The notes under the pieces are model-generated. The model was given only the letters and a program-made list of their open reading frames with translations, was not told the origin of the DNA and made no database searches. From Vicinamibacteria bacterium (GTDB lineage: Bacteria; Acidobacteriota; Vicinamibacteria; Vicinamibacterales; UBA8438), in assembly GCA_022820825.1 (NCBI GenBank), contig JAJEEU010000043.1:1-64000 (forward strand): a stretch of DNA of 64,000 nucleotides. Reading direction: 5' to 3'. The position numbers were made by a program, and so were the translations under genes. This document shows positions 34,728 to 43,365 of this stretch, piece by piece (position 1 is the first letter of the stretch; each line of letters opens with the position of its first letter).

Positions 34728-35483
34728 ATGCGGAGAGAAGAACGACATCACCTGAAGGACAACCCGCTGGCGACGGCCCTGACACGGGTCCAGGCGGTGT
34801 TGCTGACGCAAGCCCGGACGCTGGCCGTGGCGGGCGCCGTCGTGGTTGTGGCGGCCGTCGCCGCGGGCGGATACCTGGTCTGGCAGCAGCAGCGGGCGAG
34901 CCAGGCCGGAGAGTTGTTGTCCGAAGCCCTGATCGTGTTGAACAGCACCATTGCTGCGCCGCCGGAAGCGGATGACGGCGCCGACGCGGTATGGGAGCAG
35001 CCGCCGGGCACCTTCCCGACGGAGGACGCGCGCCTGGAAGCGGCGCTGGAGCATTTCACGATCGCCGCGGACAGCTATCCGGACTTGCGCGCCGGCGTTG
35101 CCGCGCGCTACGAGGCGGCTGCCGCGCTCGTGGGGCTCGGCCGGTTGGACGAAGCGGCCGACGCCTACCGGCAGGTGATCGCGGCAGCCGACGACCCGCT
35201 GCACGCTGCCGTAGCGCGCCTGGGACTGGCCGAGACACGCATCCTCGGCGGCGACGCCGGCGGCGCGGTGGAATTGCTGGAGCAGGAGAGCATGGAGGCC
35301 GAGCCGGTCGTCCCGGTCGATGCCGTGCTGATGCGGCTCGGACACGCATACGAGCTGGGCGGTCAGGACACTGACGCGCTGGCGGCGTTCACCCGTGTAG
35401 TCGAGGAGTTCCCGTTGTCCATCTACGCCGCGGAGGCGCGGCGCAAGGCGGACGCCCTCGATGCCGCGGCCAGCGGCAACTGA
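34728..35483 (+). CDS. Membrane-anchored TPR protein (YfgM-like)
   Basis: A 251-residue protein. An N-terminal basic segment and one membrane helix (about 31-52, LAVAGAVVVVAAVAAGGYLVW) precede three or four TPR-like helical pairs (AALEHFTIAADSYPDLRAGV; AAALVGLGRLDEAADAYRQV; GQDTDALAAFTRVVEEFPLS). Topology and length resemble YfgM-type ancillary SecYEG/BamB-associated proteins. The role is inferred from topology only. aguB begins 11 bp after the stop. Confidence 0.7.
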   Translation: MRREERHHLKDNPLATALTRVQAVLLTQARTLAVAGAVVVVAAVAAGGYLVWQQQRASQAGELLSEALIVLNSTIAAPPEADDGADAVWEQPPGTFPTEDARLEAALEHFTIAADSYPDLRAGVAARYEAAAALVGLGRLDEAADAYRQVIAAADDPLHAAVARLGLAETRILGGDAGGAVELLEQESMEAEPVVPVDAVLMRLGHAYELGGQDTDALAAFTRVVEEFPLSIYAAEARRKADALDAAASGN

Positions 35484-35494
35484 TCTCGCGGCCG

Positions 35495-36433
35495 ATGACC
35501 GTGCCGGCCACCGGCAACCCGCGCCCCGACAGCTTTCGTATCGGCCTCGTCCAGATGCCGTGCGGCGGCGACACGGAGGCGAACCGCCGGGCGGCGCTCG
35601 ACGGGATTCGCGCGGCCGCGCGGCTCGGCGCCGGCATCATCTGCCTGCAGGAGCTGTTCGCCTCGCCGTATTTCTGCCAGACCGAGGACGCGCGCTGTTT
35701 CGACCTGGCGGAAGGGATTCCCGGCCGATCCACCGAGCTGTGCGCGGCGCTGGCTCGCGAGCTGGGCGTCGTCGTGGTCGCACCGGTGTTCGAGCGCCGC
35801 GCCGCGGGCCTGTACCACAATACGGCCGCCGTCATCGACGCTGGCGGCGAACTGCTGGGGCAGTACCGCAAGCTGCACGTTCCCGACGATCCCCAATACT
35901 TCGAGAAGTTCTATTTCACCCCTGGCGATCTCGGCTACCGGGTGTTCGACACCCGCGCCGGGCGGATCGGCGTGCTGATCTGCTGGGACCAGTGGTATCC
36001 GGAGGCGGCCCGCCTGACGGCGCTGCAGGGCGCCGAGGTGATCTTCTATCCGAGCGCGATCGGTTGGCTGTCGGCCGACGACGAAGAAGAGCGGCGGGCG
36101 CAGCATGCCGCCTGGCAGACGGTGCAGCGGTCGCACGCCATCGCCAACGGTGTGTATGTCGCGGCGGTGAACCGCGTGGGACACGAGGGCGATCCGAACG
36201 GCGGGCTCCGGTTCTGGGGGCGGTCGTTCATCTGCGACCCCGCCGGGCGCGTCGTTGCCGAAGCTGCCGGCGATGGGGCGGACGTGGTGGTCGCCGAGTG
36301 CAGCCGGACGCTGATCGAGCGGCAACGGCGCGACTGGCCGTTCCTGCGCGACCGGCGGATCGATACCTACGCGCCGCTGAGCCGCCGCTTCCTGGACGAT
36401 CCGGCCGGCGATTCCGGCGCCGGCGGTGGATGA
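35495..36433 (+). CDS. aguB: N-carbamoylputrescine amidase (nitrilase superfamily)
   Basis: 312 residues. The Glu-Lys-Cys triad is visible: Glu in CLQELFASPYFCQ, Lys in YRKLHVPDDPQ, Cys in GVLICWDQWYPEAARL. The amidase converts N-carbamoylputrescine to putrescine, CO2 and ammonia. The assignment within the superfamily rests on the DPQYFEKFYFTPGDLGY region and on the next gene, agmatine deiminase, which makes its substrate and overlaps it by ATGA. Confidence 0.92.
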   Translation: MTVPATGNPRPDSFRIGLVQMPCGGDTEANRRAALDGIRAAARLGAGIICLQELFASPYFCQTEDARCFDLAEGIPGRSTELCAALARELGVVVVAPVFERRAAGLYHNTAAVIDAGGELLGQYRKLHVPDDPQYFEKFYFTPGDLGYRVFDTRAGRIGVLICWDQWYPEAARLTALQGAEVIFYPSAIGWLSADDEEERRAQHAAWQTVQRSHAIANGVYVAAVNRVGHEGDPNGGLRFWGRSFICDPAGRVVAEAAGDGADVVVAECSRTLIERQRRDWPFLRDRRIDTYAPLSRRFLDDPAGDSGAGGG

Positions 36434-37548
36434 CTCGCGACGAGCTGCTGGTCCCCGGCGCCGGTTCCCCCGCGGCGCAGGGTTATCGGATGCCGGCCGA
36501 GTGGGAGCCCCATCGCGCCACCTGGCTCGTCTGGCCGCACAACCCGACCGACTGGGAGCCCAAGACCGCGGCGATCCACTGGTGCTTCACCGAGATCACG
36601 CGGCTGCTGATTGACGGCGAGTCGGTCTGCGTGCTGTTCGCTGACCGCGCGGTCGAGAAGCGGGCCTGCGACCGGCTGCGCGCGGCCGGCGTCGACCCCG
36701 ACCGGATCGAGAGCTACCGCATCGCGACGGACCGGTCCTGGGTCCGGGACAGCGGTCCGATCTTCGTCGTGCGGGACGGACAGGCCGGACCGGAAAGGGT
36801 GGCTGTCACCGACTGGCGGTTCAACGGCTGGGCCCGCTTCCGGGCCTGGCGCCGCGACAATCTGCTGCCCGCGCGCATTGCGGAGCGCCGGGGCCTGGAC
36901 CGGTTCGAGGCGGAGTGCACGGCGGCTGCGGCGGGCGGGCCGCTGCCGGTCGTGCTCGAGGGCGGCAGCATCGACGTCGACGGCGAGGGGACGCTGCTGG
37001 CGACGGAGGAATGTCTGCTGGGCCGCAAGCAGGCGCGCAATCCGCGGCTGGGCCGCGGCGAAATGGAGCAGGCGCTGTGCGACTACCTCGGCGCCCGCCG
37101 CGTGCTGTGGCTGGGCCGGGGGCTGGCGGGGGACGATACCCACGGTCACGTGGACGGCGTGGCGCGCTTCGTGGCGCCGGGCGTGGTGGTTGCCGCGGCG
37201 GAGCCCGATCCTGCCGAGGAGAACCACGGCCGCCTGGCCGACAACCTCGCGCGGCTGGCGCGCATGACCGCGGCCGGCGGAGCGCCCCTGAGGATCATCG
37301 AGATTCCGATGCCGCGCCCGTTGCATTTCGGGGGCCGGCGCCTGCCGGCGAGCTACCTGAACTTCTACATCGCGAACCGCCGGGTGCTGGTCCCGACGTT
37401 CAACGACCCGCGCGACCGCATTGCGCTGGCGCTGCTCGCCCCCCTCTTTCCCGGGCGGGAGGTGGTCGGCGTCCACGCTGTGGACCTGGTGCTGGGTTGC
37501 GGCGCGATCCACTGCGTGACCCAGCAGGAACCGGCTATCCAGGAGTAG
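36430..37548 (+). CDS. aguA: Agmatine deiminase
   Basis: A 372-residue guanidino-modifying enzyme converting agmatine to N-carbamoylputrescine. Visible: MPAEWEPHRATWLVWPH at the N-terminus, DRSWVRDSGPIFVV, LEGGSIDVDGEGTLLAT, DDTHGHVDG, and the nucleophilic cysteine in GCGAIHCVTQQ near the C-terminus. It starts at ATG 36430, overlapping aguB. The two form a complete agmatine-to-putrescine route. No arginine decarboxylase is in the window. The 3' end overlaps the convergent DHS-like gene by 14 bp. Confidence 0.95.
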   Translation: MTRDELLVPGAGSPAAQGYRMPAEWEPHRATWLVWPHNPTDWEPKTAAIHWCFTEITRLLIDGESVCVLFADRAVEKRACDRLRAAGVDPDRIESYRIATDRSWVRDSGPIFVVRDGQAGPERVAVTDWRFNGWARFRAWRRDNLLPARIAERRGLDRFEAECTAAAAGGPLPVVLEGGSIDVDGEGTLLATEECLLGRKQARNPRLGRGEMEQALCDYLGARRVLWLGRGLAGDDTHGHVDGVARFVAPGVVVAAAEPDPAEENHGRLADNLARLARMTAAGGAPLRIIEIPMPRPLHFGGRRLPASYLNFYIANRRVLVPTFNDPRDRIALALLAPLFPGREVVGVHAVDLVLGCGAIHCVTQQEPAIQE

Positions 37549-38611
37549 CCGCGCCGCGGGCAGGAAGTGGCGTGCCGTTGACGGACATGACAGGTCCGCC
37601 GAGCTCGAAGCAGGCCGGCCGCCGCGCGGCAAGCAGATTGCGGGCGCTGCCGGCCAGCGCGGTCGCCAGCAGCGGGAGCGCGAGCGTGGCGTCGGCATGG
37701 ACGGTCACGTAGTCCGCATCCGCGGACAACTTGCCCCAGCTCTGCGCTTCGTCCAGCGTCGAGCCGGACGCGCCGCCGAAGTGCGGGACGTCGGTGACGA
37801 TCTGCAGCGCGTAGCGGTGGCCGGTCGCGCCGGAACCGCAGTACTCCGCCTGCACGCTGGCCTGGTTGATAAAATTCTTCGGCGTGCCGCCGCCCAGCAC
37901 GACCGACGCCGTCCGAGGCCGGCGGACCACCAGCGCGGCCGATTCGGCAACGTCGCCGATGACATCGACCTGCCCGGCGTCCGGCCGCTGATCGCGGGCC
38001 TGCGAGAGGCCCATCCCGATCGAAGAATCGGCGATGGCCGGGCAGAAGACCGGGACGTTGGCGCGGTACGCCGCCGTCAGGATGCCGTCGCGGCCGGTCT
38101 CGCGCCACAGGTGCCCGCCCAGCAGGTACAGGAACTCGCGGCTGGTGTACGGCCGGGCGTCGAGGGTTGCGGCGAATGTCGCAATCCAGTTGTCGTTGTC
38201 CACGAACTCTTCCTCGTCGACGAGCGTGTCGTACACGCGGTCGATGTGCTCGGCCTGGAGCTCCCGGTCGTCGGCCCGCGGCGACCCGAGGAAGTGCCGC
38301 CGGCCGCGTGTCTCGTGCAGGTCGTGGTACAGGTTCGCGCCGGTCGAGACGAGGCAGTCGACGTAGCGCTGCCCGATCAGGTGCGCCAGCACCAGGCGCA
38401 GGCCGCCGGCGCTGAGCGCACCGGCAACCCCGAGGAAGATTAGCACGTCGTCGGCCAGCATCCTGCGCCACACCTTGTGGGCGGTGGCGAGGTTGCGGCC
38501 CTGGAACGAGATCCGCTCCATGCGGTGGAGGATTTCCTCCGCCGGCAGCCCCGCTTCCACGGTGAACGGCTCGACCGGCACGTTCAGCAGCCGCGATTTC
38601 CTGGACGTCAT
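37535..38611 (-). CDS. Deoxyhypusine synthase-like protein
   Basis: 358 residues. The NAD-dependent DHS fold motifs are present: NLATAHKVWRRML, CLVSTGANLYHDLHET, VFCPAIADSSIGMGL. The active-site lysine segment is VVLGGGTPKNFINQ. Bacteria lack eIF5A, so bacterial DHS-like enzymes act elsewhere in polyamine metabolism (for example homospermidine synthase). The facing aguB-aguA pair, which produces putrescine, supports that. ATG 38611 begins the conserved region. It lies 10 bp downstream of mutS and is probably cotranscribed with it. Confidence 0.85.
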   Translation of the reverse strand: MTSRKSRLLNVPVEPFTVEAGLPAEEILHRMERISFQGRNLATAHKVWRRMLADDVLIFLGVAGALSAGGLRLVLAHLIGQRYVDCLVSTGANLYHDLHETRGRRHFLGSPRADDRELQAEHIDRVYDTLVDEEEFVDNDNWIATFAATLDARPYTSREFLYLLGGHLWRETGRDGILTAAYRANVPVFCPAIADSSIGMGLSQARDQRPDAGQVDVIGDVAESAALVVRRPRTASVVLGGGTPKNFINQASVQAEYCGSGATGHRYALQIVTDVPHFGGASGSTLDEAQSWGKLSADADYVTVHADATLALPLLATALAGSARNLLAARRPACFELGGPVMSVNGTPLPARGAATPG

Positions 38612-38621
38612 GGGCCGTGCA

Positions 38622-41303
38622 TCACTCGGGGGTTTCGAGGTCCCGCTGCAGATCGGCGAGCAGCGCGATCGCCTGCAGGGGCGTGAGCTCGTCGAGGTTC
38701 GTCGCGCGAATCTGCTCCAGTACGCGGGCATGGGCGGCCGGCTCCCGCCGGAACAGGTCGAGTTGGCTGTCGCCTCCGCCGTTCTCCCCGCCGGGCAGCG
38801 GGCGGCGCCCGCCGGAGAGCTCGTCGTTCTCCAGCGTGGCCAGGATGTCGCGCGCGCGCTGCACGGTTTCAGGGGGCAGGCCGGCCAGGCGCGCCACCTG
38901 AATGCCGTAGCTGCGGTCGGAGCGTCCCGGCTCGACGCGGCGCAGGAAGATGATGTCGTCGCGCCATTCGCGCGCCACGACGTGCAGGTTGGCCACGCAC
39001 GGGATGGCGTCGGCCAGGGCGGTCAGCTCGTGGTAGTGCGTCGCGAAAAGGGTCTTGGGCCGCGCGCGCGGCCCGGTCGCGAGGTGCTCGGCGACCGCCC
39101 AGGCCAGGCTGAGGCCGTCGAAGGTGGCGGTGCCGCGGCCGATCTCGTCCAGCAGCACCAGGCTCTCGGACGTGGCCGTGTGGAGGATGCGGGCCGTTTC
39201 CTGCATCTCCAGCATGAACGTGGACTGGCCGCGGGCGATGTTGTCGGCGGCGCCCACGCGGGCGAATATGCGGTCCGTGAGCGGCACTTGCGCCTCGGCG
39301 GCCGGCACGAACGATCCGGCGTGCGCCAGCAGGACGATGAGGGCCGCCTGCCGCAGGAACGTGGACTTCCCGCCCATGTTGGGCCCGGTGACTATGACGA
39401 GTTGCTGCGTCGCGTCGTCCAGGAGCAGGTCGTTCGGTACGAACGGCGTGGGCGAGCGCCGCTCGACGACCGGATGCCGGCCCTCGCTGATCCGCAGCTC
39501 CGGGCCGTCGTGCACCCGCGGCTTGGCGTAGTCGAGGGCATGCGCGGCCTCGGCCAGCGCCGCCAGCACGTCGATCGCCGCGATTGCCCGCGCGGACTCC
39601 AGTATGCGCGTCGCTTCGGCCGCAACCTGCAGCCGCAGCGCTTCGAACAGCGCCTGCTCCATTTCGAGCAGGCGCTCGTCCGCGCCCAGCGCCTTGTCCT
39701 CGTACTCCTTGAGCGCCGGCGTGATGTACCGCTCGCCCGTGGCCACGGTCTGCCGGCGCTGGTAGTCCTCGGGAACGGCATGCAGGTTCGCCTTCGACAC
39801 TTCGATGTAGTAGCCGAATACGCGGTTGAAGCGGACCTTGAGGTTGCCTATGCCGGTCCGCTCGCGTTCCGCCCGCTCCATGGCCGCTATCTGCTGCTTC
39901 GCATCGCGGCTGATCGCGCGCAACTCGTCGAGCGCGGGGTCCACGCCGTCGCGAATGCAGCCGCCGTCCCGCGCCAGCGGCGGCGGCTCGTCGACAAGCG
40001 TGGTCTCGATTGCCTCGCGCACGTCCGCGACGTCGTCGAGCTGTGCGGCGAGGCTGCGGACGAGCGGGGCCCCGAATTCGGCAAGGTGGTCGCGCACGTG
40101 CGGGATGAGGGCCACCGACTGCCGCAGCGCGACTACATCGCGCGGTCCGGCCGTGCGCAGGGCGACGCGCGCGACGAGGCGCTCGAGGTCGTGCACCGAC
40201 TTGAGCGTCCCGCGCAGCCTGGTCCGGTCCTGGCCGCGGGACACCAGCTCCTCGACCGCGTCGAGCCGGTTGTGGATCGCCTCGACGGCGCGCGCCGGAC
40301 GCTGCAGCCAGGCGCGCAGCAGGCGTCCTCCCATCGGGGTCGCCGTGCGGTCGATCTCGCCCAGCAGGGACCCGTCGCTGCCGCCGTCCGCCGCCGCGAT
40401 GATCTCCAGGTGCCGCAACGTCGTGGCGTCGATCAGGACATGGTCGGCCCGCGAGCGGAAGTCGATGCGCCGCACGTGCGCCAGGTCGACCTTCTGCGTA
40501 TCCCGCAGATACTGGACCAGCGCGCCGGCCGCGGCCGTGGCCGCCGCGTGGCCGGCGAGCTCGGAACCGTCGAGCGTGGCGGTACGGAGCTGGTCGCACA
40601 GCGTCTCGCGTGCGTGCTCCATGCCGAACATCCAGGCGTCGAGCGTCGTGACCGGGAGGTCGAACGCGGCAAGCTCCGGAAAAAGATCGAGCAGCGGCAG
40701 ATCGCCGGCAACGATCACCTCGCGGGGCCGGAGCACCGCCACCTCGTCCACGATGGCCTGGCGCCCGGCGCCGCCCGCGTACTCGGCCGCGCTGAACTCG
40801 CCGGTCGACAGGTCTACCAGCGCCGCACCCCAGACCGCGTCCTCCGCCTGCTTCCGCCCGCCGCCGCCCGGCGCGAGCGCCAGCAGGAACGCGGGTTCCC
40901 TGGCGTCCAGGTAACCGGCGTCGGTAAACGTGCCGGGCGACACGACCCGCACGACCTCGCGCCGCAGCGGCGTCTTCGACTTGCGCGCCGCGGAGGCATT
41001 CTCGACCTGCTCGCAGATGGCCACCCGGAAGCCGCGCTTCACCAGCCGCGCGACATAGGTGTCGGCAGCGTGATGGGGTACCCCGCACATCGGGATGGGG
41101 CTGCCGCCGACGTCCTTCGACCGCGAGGTCAGCGTCAGCTCCAGCGCCTGCGCCGCGGTCAGGGCGTCCTCGTAGAAGAGCTCGTAGAAGTCGCCCATCC
41201 GGAACAAGACCAGGGCGTTGCGATGCTGGCGCTTGACCTCCAGGTACTGGCGCATCGCAGGCGTGGCCCGGGAAACCCGGTTCGCCTCGGTCGGGGTGGA
41301 CAT
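38622..41303 (-). CDS. mutS: DNA mismatch repair protein MutS
   Basis: 893 residues. The N-terminal mismatch-binding domain has the FRMGDFYELFYEDA motif (Phe-x-Glu wedge). Connector and lever domains follow, then the ATPase with Walker A TGPNMGGKSTFLRQ, LVLLDEIGRGTATFDG and ATHYHELTAL. The C-terminus ends in LDELTPLQAIALLADLQ, the dimer/tetramer helix. Domain order and length fit MutS1. ATG 41303 gives the usual N-terminus; the frame continues upstream without similarity. The DHS-like gene follows on the same strand. Confidence 0.97.
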   Translation of the reverse strand: MSTPTEANRVSRATPAMRQYLEVKRQHRNALVLFRMGDFYELFYEDALTAAQALELTLTSRSKDVGGSPIPMCGVPHHAADTYVARLVKRGFRVAICEQVENASAARKSKTPLRREVVRVVSPGTFTDAGYLDAREPAFLLALAPGGGGRKQAEDAVWGAALVDLSTGEFSAAEYAGGAGRQAIVDEVAVLRPREVIVAGDLPLLDLFPELAAFDLPVTTLDAWMFGMEHARETLCDQLRTATLDGSELAGHAAATAAAGALVQYLRDTQKVDLAHVRRIDFRSRADHVLIDATTLRHLEIIAAADGGSDGSLLGEIDRTATPMGGRLLRAWLQRPARAVEAIHNRLDAVEELVSRGQDRTRLRGTLKSVHDLERLVARVALRTAGPRDVVALRQSVALIPHVRDHLAEFGAPLVRSLAAQLDDVADVREAIETTLVDEPPPLARDGGCIRDGVDPALDELRAISRDAKQQIAAMERAERERTGIGNLKVRFNRVFGYYIEVSKANLHAVPEDYQRRQTVATGERYITPALKEYEDKALGADERLLEMEQALFEALRLQVAAEATRILESARAIAAIDVLAALAEAAHALDYAKPRVHDGPELRISEGRHPVVERRSPTPFVPNDLLLDDATQQLVIVTGPNMGGKSTFLRQAALIVLLAHAGSFVPAAEAQVPLTDRIFARVGAADNIARGQSTFMLEMQETARILHTATSESLVLLDEIGRGTATFDGLSLAWAVAEHLATGPRARPKTLFATHYHELTALADAIPCVANLHVVAREWRDDIIFLRRVEPGRSDRSYGIQVARLAGLPPETVQRARDILATLENDELSGGRRPLPGGENGGGDSQLDLFRREPAAHARVLEQIRATNLDELTPLQAIALLADLQRDLETPE

Positions 41304-41320
41304 GGGGGGTATGGGCGGTG

Positions 41321-41326
41321 AGTATA
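41321..41326 (-). promoter_or_regulatory. -10 element of mutS
   Basis: TATACT on the minus strand, 17 nt before the mutS ATG, giving a leader of only about 10 nt. The -35 is not evident. Confidence 0.4.
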
Positions 41327-41440
41327 GCAGCCTGCGGCGCAGCCCCCGCGTGGCACCGAGATCGGTCACACACCCGGCTGACAAAGCAGGATTCTCACAA
41401 TTGAGGAAGGGGGACGACGAGCACAAGAGAGGTCGTCTCC

Positions 41441-41527
41441 CAAGCCGCGCACGGCGCGGCTCGGCGGTCGCGGCGCGGGGCTATGGGGTCCCCGCTAGCG
41501 GCCGCCGGGGGTTTGGGGCGCAGCCCC
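41441..41527 (+). repeat. GC-rich intergenic repeat, copy A
   Basis: An 87-bp element between mutS and tsaB. It is built of small palindromes (GCGCACGGCGC, GGGGTCCCC, GGGGCGCAGCCCC). It matches copy B (63269-63358, opposite strand) over its full length with few mismatches. It resembles REP-type dispersed repeats. A partial hairpin (GACGAC/GTCGTC) lies just upstream at about 41413-41438. Confidence 0.75.
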
Positions 41528-41557
41528 AAGTGGAGATGTTCCACTATCCTCTCTGAG

Positions 41558-42283
41558 ATGCTGGTGCTGGCGCTAGATACGTCGACTCCTGCCGGGAGCG
41601 TCGCCCTGGTCAGGGACAGGGAGCTGCTGGGCTGCCGCGCCGGTGATCCGACGCGGACCCACGGCGAGCGCCTGCCGGGGGACCTGCTGGCGCTCCTCGC
41701 GGAGCATGACCTGGCCGTCGAGGACGTGGACGTGTTTGCAGCCTGCTGCGGTCCGGGGTCGTTTACCGGCCTCCGCGTCGGCCTGGCGACCGTACAGGCG
41801 CTCGCGTTCGTCAACGGCCGGCAACTGGTGACCGTGCCGACCCTGGAGGCGGTGGCCCGCGCTGCCGGGCCCGCCGCCGACGGCGCAACGCCCGCGCCGC
41901 TCGTCGGGGCGTGGATGAACGCCCACCGGGGCGAGGTGTTTGCAGCGCTCTACGAAGCGCCGGCGGCGGCAGGGGCGGAGCCGCTCATGGAGCTTGCGGC
42001 GCCGGTGGCGGCCGCCCCCGAAGTGGTGGCGCGGCAGTGGGGCGAGCTGCTGCGCGGCGACGGCCGGCGCGTGGCCGTGATCGGGGATGCCGTGGAGCCC
42101 GCGCGGCCGCTGCTGGAGCGGGAGCTGGACTGCAGCCTGCCGCCGGGAGACGACCTTCCACCGCTCGCACCGATCGCTGCCCGGCTTGCCGTTGCAGGGC
42201 GCGCGGCGGACCCGCCGCACGCGGCGCGCCCGGTGTACGTGCGCCGTCCCGACGCGGAGCTCGCCCGCTTGAAACTCCGTTGA
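41558..42283 (+). CDS. tsaB: tRNA t6A modification protein TsaB
   Basis: A 241-residue ASKHA-fold protein of the threonylcarbamoyl-adenosine (t6A37) pathway that partners TsaD. The N-terminal MLVLALDTSTPAGSVAL and CGPGSFTGLRVGLATVQAL are diagnostic. ATG 41558 is taken as start because homology begins there; the frame extends back into the repeat element. TATCCT ends 7 nt before it, another possible leaderless arrangement. Confidence 0.92.
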   Translation: MLVLALDTSTPAGSVALVRDRELLGCRAGDPTRTHGERLPGDLLALLAEHDLAVEDVDVFAACCGPGSFTGLRVGLATVQALAFVNGRQLVTVPTLEAVARAAGPAADGATPAPLVGAWMNAHRGEVFAALYEAPAAAGAEPLMELAAPVAAAPEVVARQWGELLRGDGRRVAVIGDAVEPARPLLERELDCSLPPGDDLPPLAPIAARLAVAGRAADPPHAARPVYVRRPDAELARLKLR

Positions 42284-42367
42284 CCGTATGATAGTTTCCG
42301 TTGGCTGACATGGCGGCGCGGTCCTACCTTTTCGCACCCGGTTCGGTGGATAGCACCAGGAGACGAG

Positions 42368-42625
42368 ATGACAGCTTCGCAGCAGTTGCGGGAGACTCTC
42401 CTGCAGACGGACGAAGAGTTCCGTCGGCTTGCAACACAGCACCGTGACCTCGATTCGCGGCTAGGCGAGCTTTCGCGCCAGCTCTACCGAACCGGCCAGG
42501 AAGAACGCGAGAAGGCCGTCCTCAAGAAACGCAAGTTGCAGCTCAAGGATCGAATGGAGGAAATCCTCCGCCGCCACAGCGCTCCCGCGGCCGTGCCGGC
42601 GCTGGAACCGTCGATCCGGGGCTGA
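42368..42625 (+). CDS. DUF465 (YdcH-like) small coiled-coil protein
   Basis: 85 residues, mostly one helical hairpin: LLQTDEEFRRLATQHRDLD, then a linker and REKAVLKKRKLQLKDRMEEI. Length and Lys/Glu pattern match the DUF465/YdcH family, whose function is unknown. A strong ribosome binding site (AGGAGACGAG) precedes the ATG. It sits between tsaB and psd. Confidence 0.8.
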   Translation: MTASQQLRETLLQTDEEFRRLATQHRDLDSRLGELSRQLYRTGQEEREKAVLKKRKLQLKDRMEEILRRHSAPAAVPALEPSIRG

Positions 42626-42703
42626 TCCACCCCGCCCGCCTGCCGCGGACTAACCGTGCCGCGCGGCCCGGTTGCCGGAACCGGAGCTGCGCGACGGGGC
42701 CAT

Positions 42704-43348
42704 ATGCGCATCGATCGAGCTGGATTGCCGTTCATCGCCGGCGCGTTGCTGGCAGGCGCCCTGCTGCTGGCGCTGGCGCAGACCGTGCCGGCTGCCGCCG
42801 CCGCGGCGCTGGCCGGTTTCTTCGCCTTCTTCTTCCGGGATCCGGTGCGCGACGCCCCGGACCGGACGGGCGTGGTTGTCGCACCGGCCGACGGGCGCGT
42901 TGTCGAGGCGGGCCCGGCCCGCGCCGAGGTCGCTCCCACCGGCAAGTGGCAGCAGGTGAGCGTGTTCCTGTCGCTCATGGACGTGCACGTGAACCGCGTG
43001 CCGGTCGGCGGTACGGTGACCCGCGTGGAGCATCGGGCCGGCCGCTTCCTGCCGGCCTACCGGTCCGCGGCAGCCGGGGACAACGAGCGCTGCGAGACGT
43101 GGATCGACCACCAGGGCCGGACGGTCGTGTGCCGGCAGGTCGTGGGCGTGCTCGCGCGGCGCGTCGTGTGCCGCCTGGCGCCGGGCATGTCGGTGGCGGC
43201 GGGCCAGCGCCTGGGCGTGATGAAATTCGGATCGCGCATGGACCTCTTCATTCCCGCGGACGTGCCGCTGCAGGTGAAGGTGGGGGACGTCGTCCGTGGC
43301 GGCGAGACGATAGTGGCGGTGTTGGACGCCGCACCGGAAACCGGATAG
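42704..43348 (+). CDS. psd: Phosphatidylserine decarboxylase, short type
   Basis: 214 residues from ATG 42704; an in-frame GTG at 42656 would add 16. N-terminal membrane helices (about 7-41) are followed by FFRDPVR, VVVAPADGRVVEAG, VFLSLMDVHVNRVPVGG and the self-cleavage site MKFGSRMDLFIP, where the Gly-Ser bond is cut to form the pyruvoyl group. The length matches the archaeal/actinobacterial-type Psd. It decarboxylates phosphatidylserine to phosphatidylethanolamine; pssA, which makes the substrate, follows 17 bp later. Confidence 0.92.
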   Translation: MRIDRAGLPFIAGALLAGALLLALAQTVPAAAAAALAGFFAFFFRDPVRDAPDRTGVVVAPADGRVVEAGPARAEVAPTGKWQQVSVFLSLMDVHVNRVPVGGTVTRVEHRAGRFLPAYRSAAAGDNERCETWIDHQGRTVVCRQVVGVLARRVVCRLAPGMSVAAGQRLGVMKFGSRMDLFIPADVPLQVKVGDVVRGGETIVAVLDAAPETG

Positions 43349-43365
43349 GCTGGCCAACCGCAACG

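Noticed and set aside
38475-41321. 948-codon plus-strand frame opposite mutS
   Set aside because: Shadow of mutS; no recognisable domain, biased composition.
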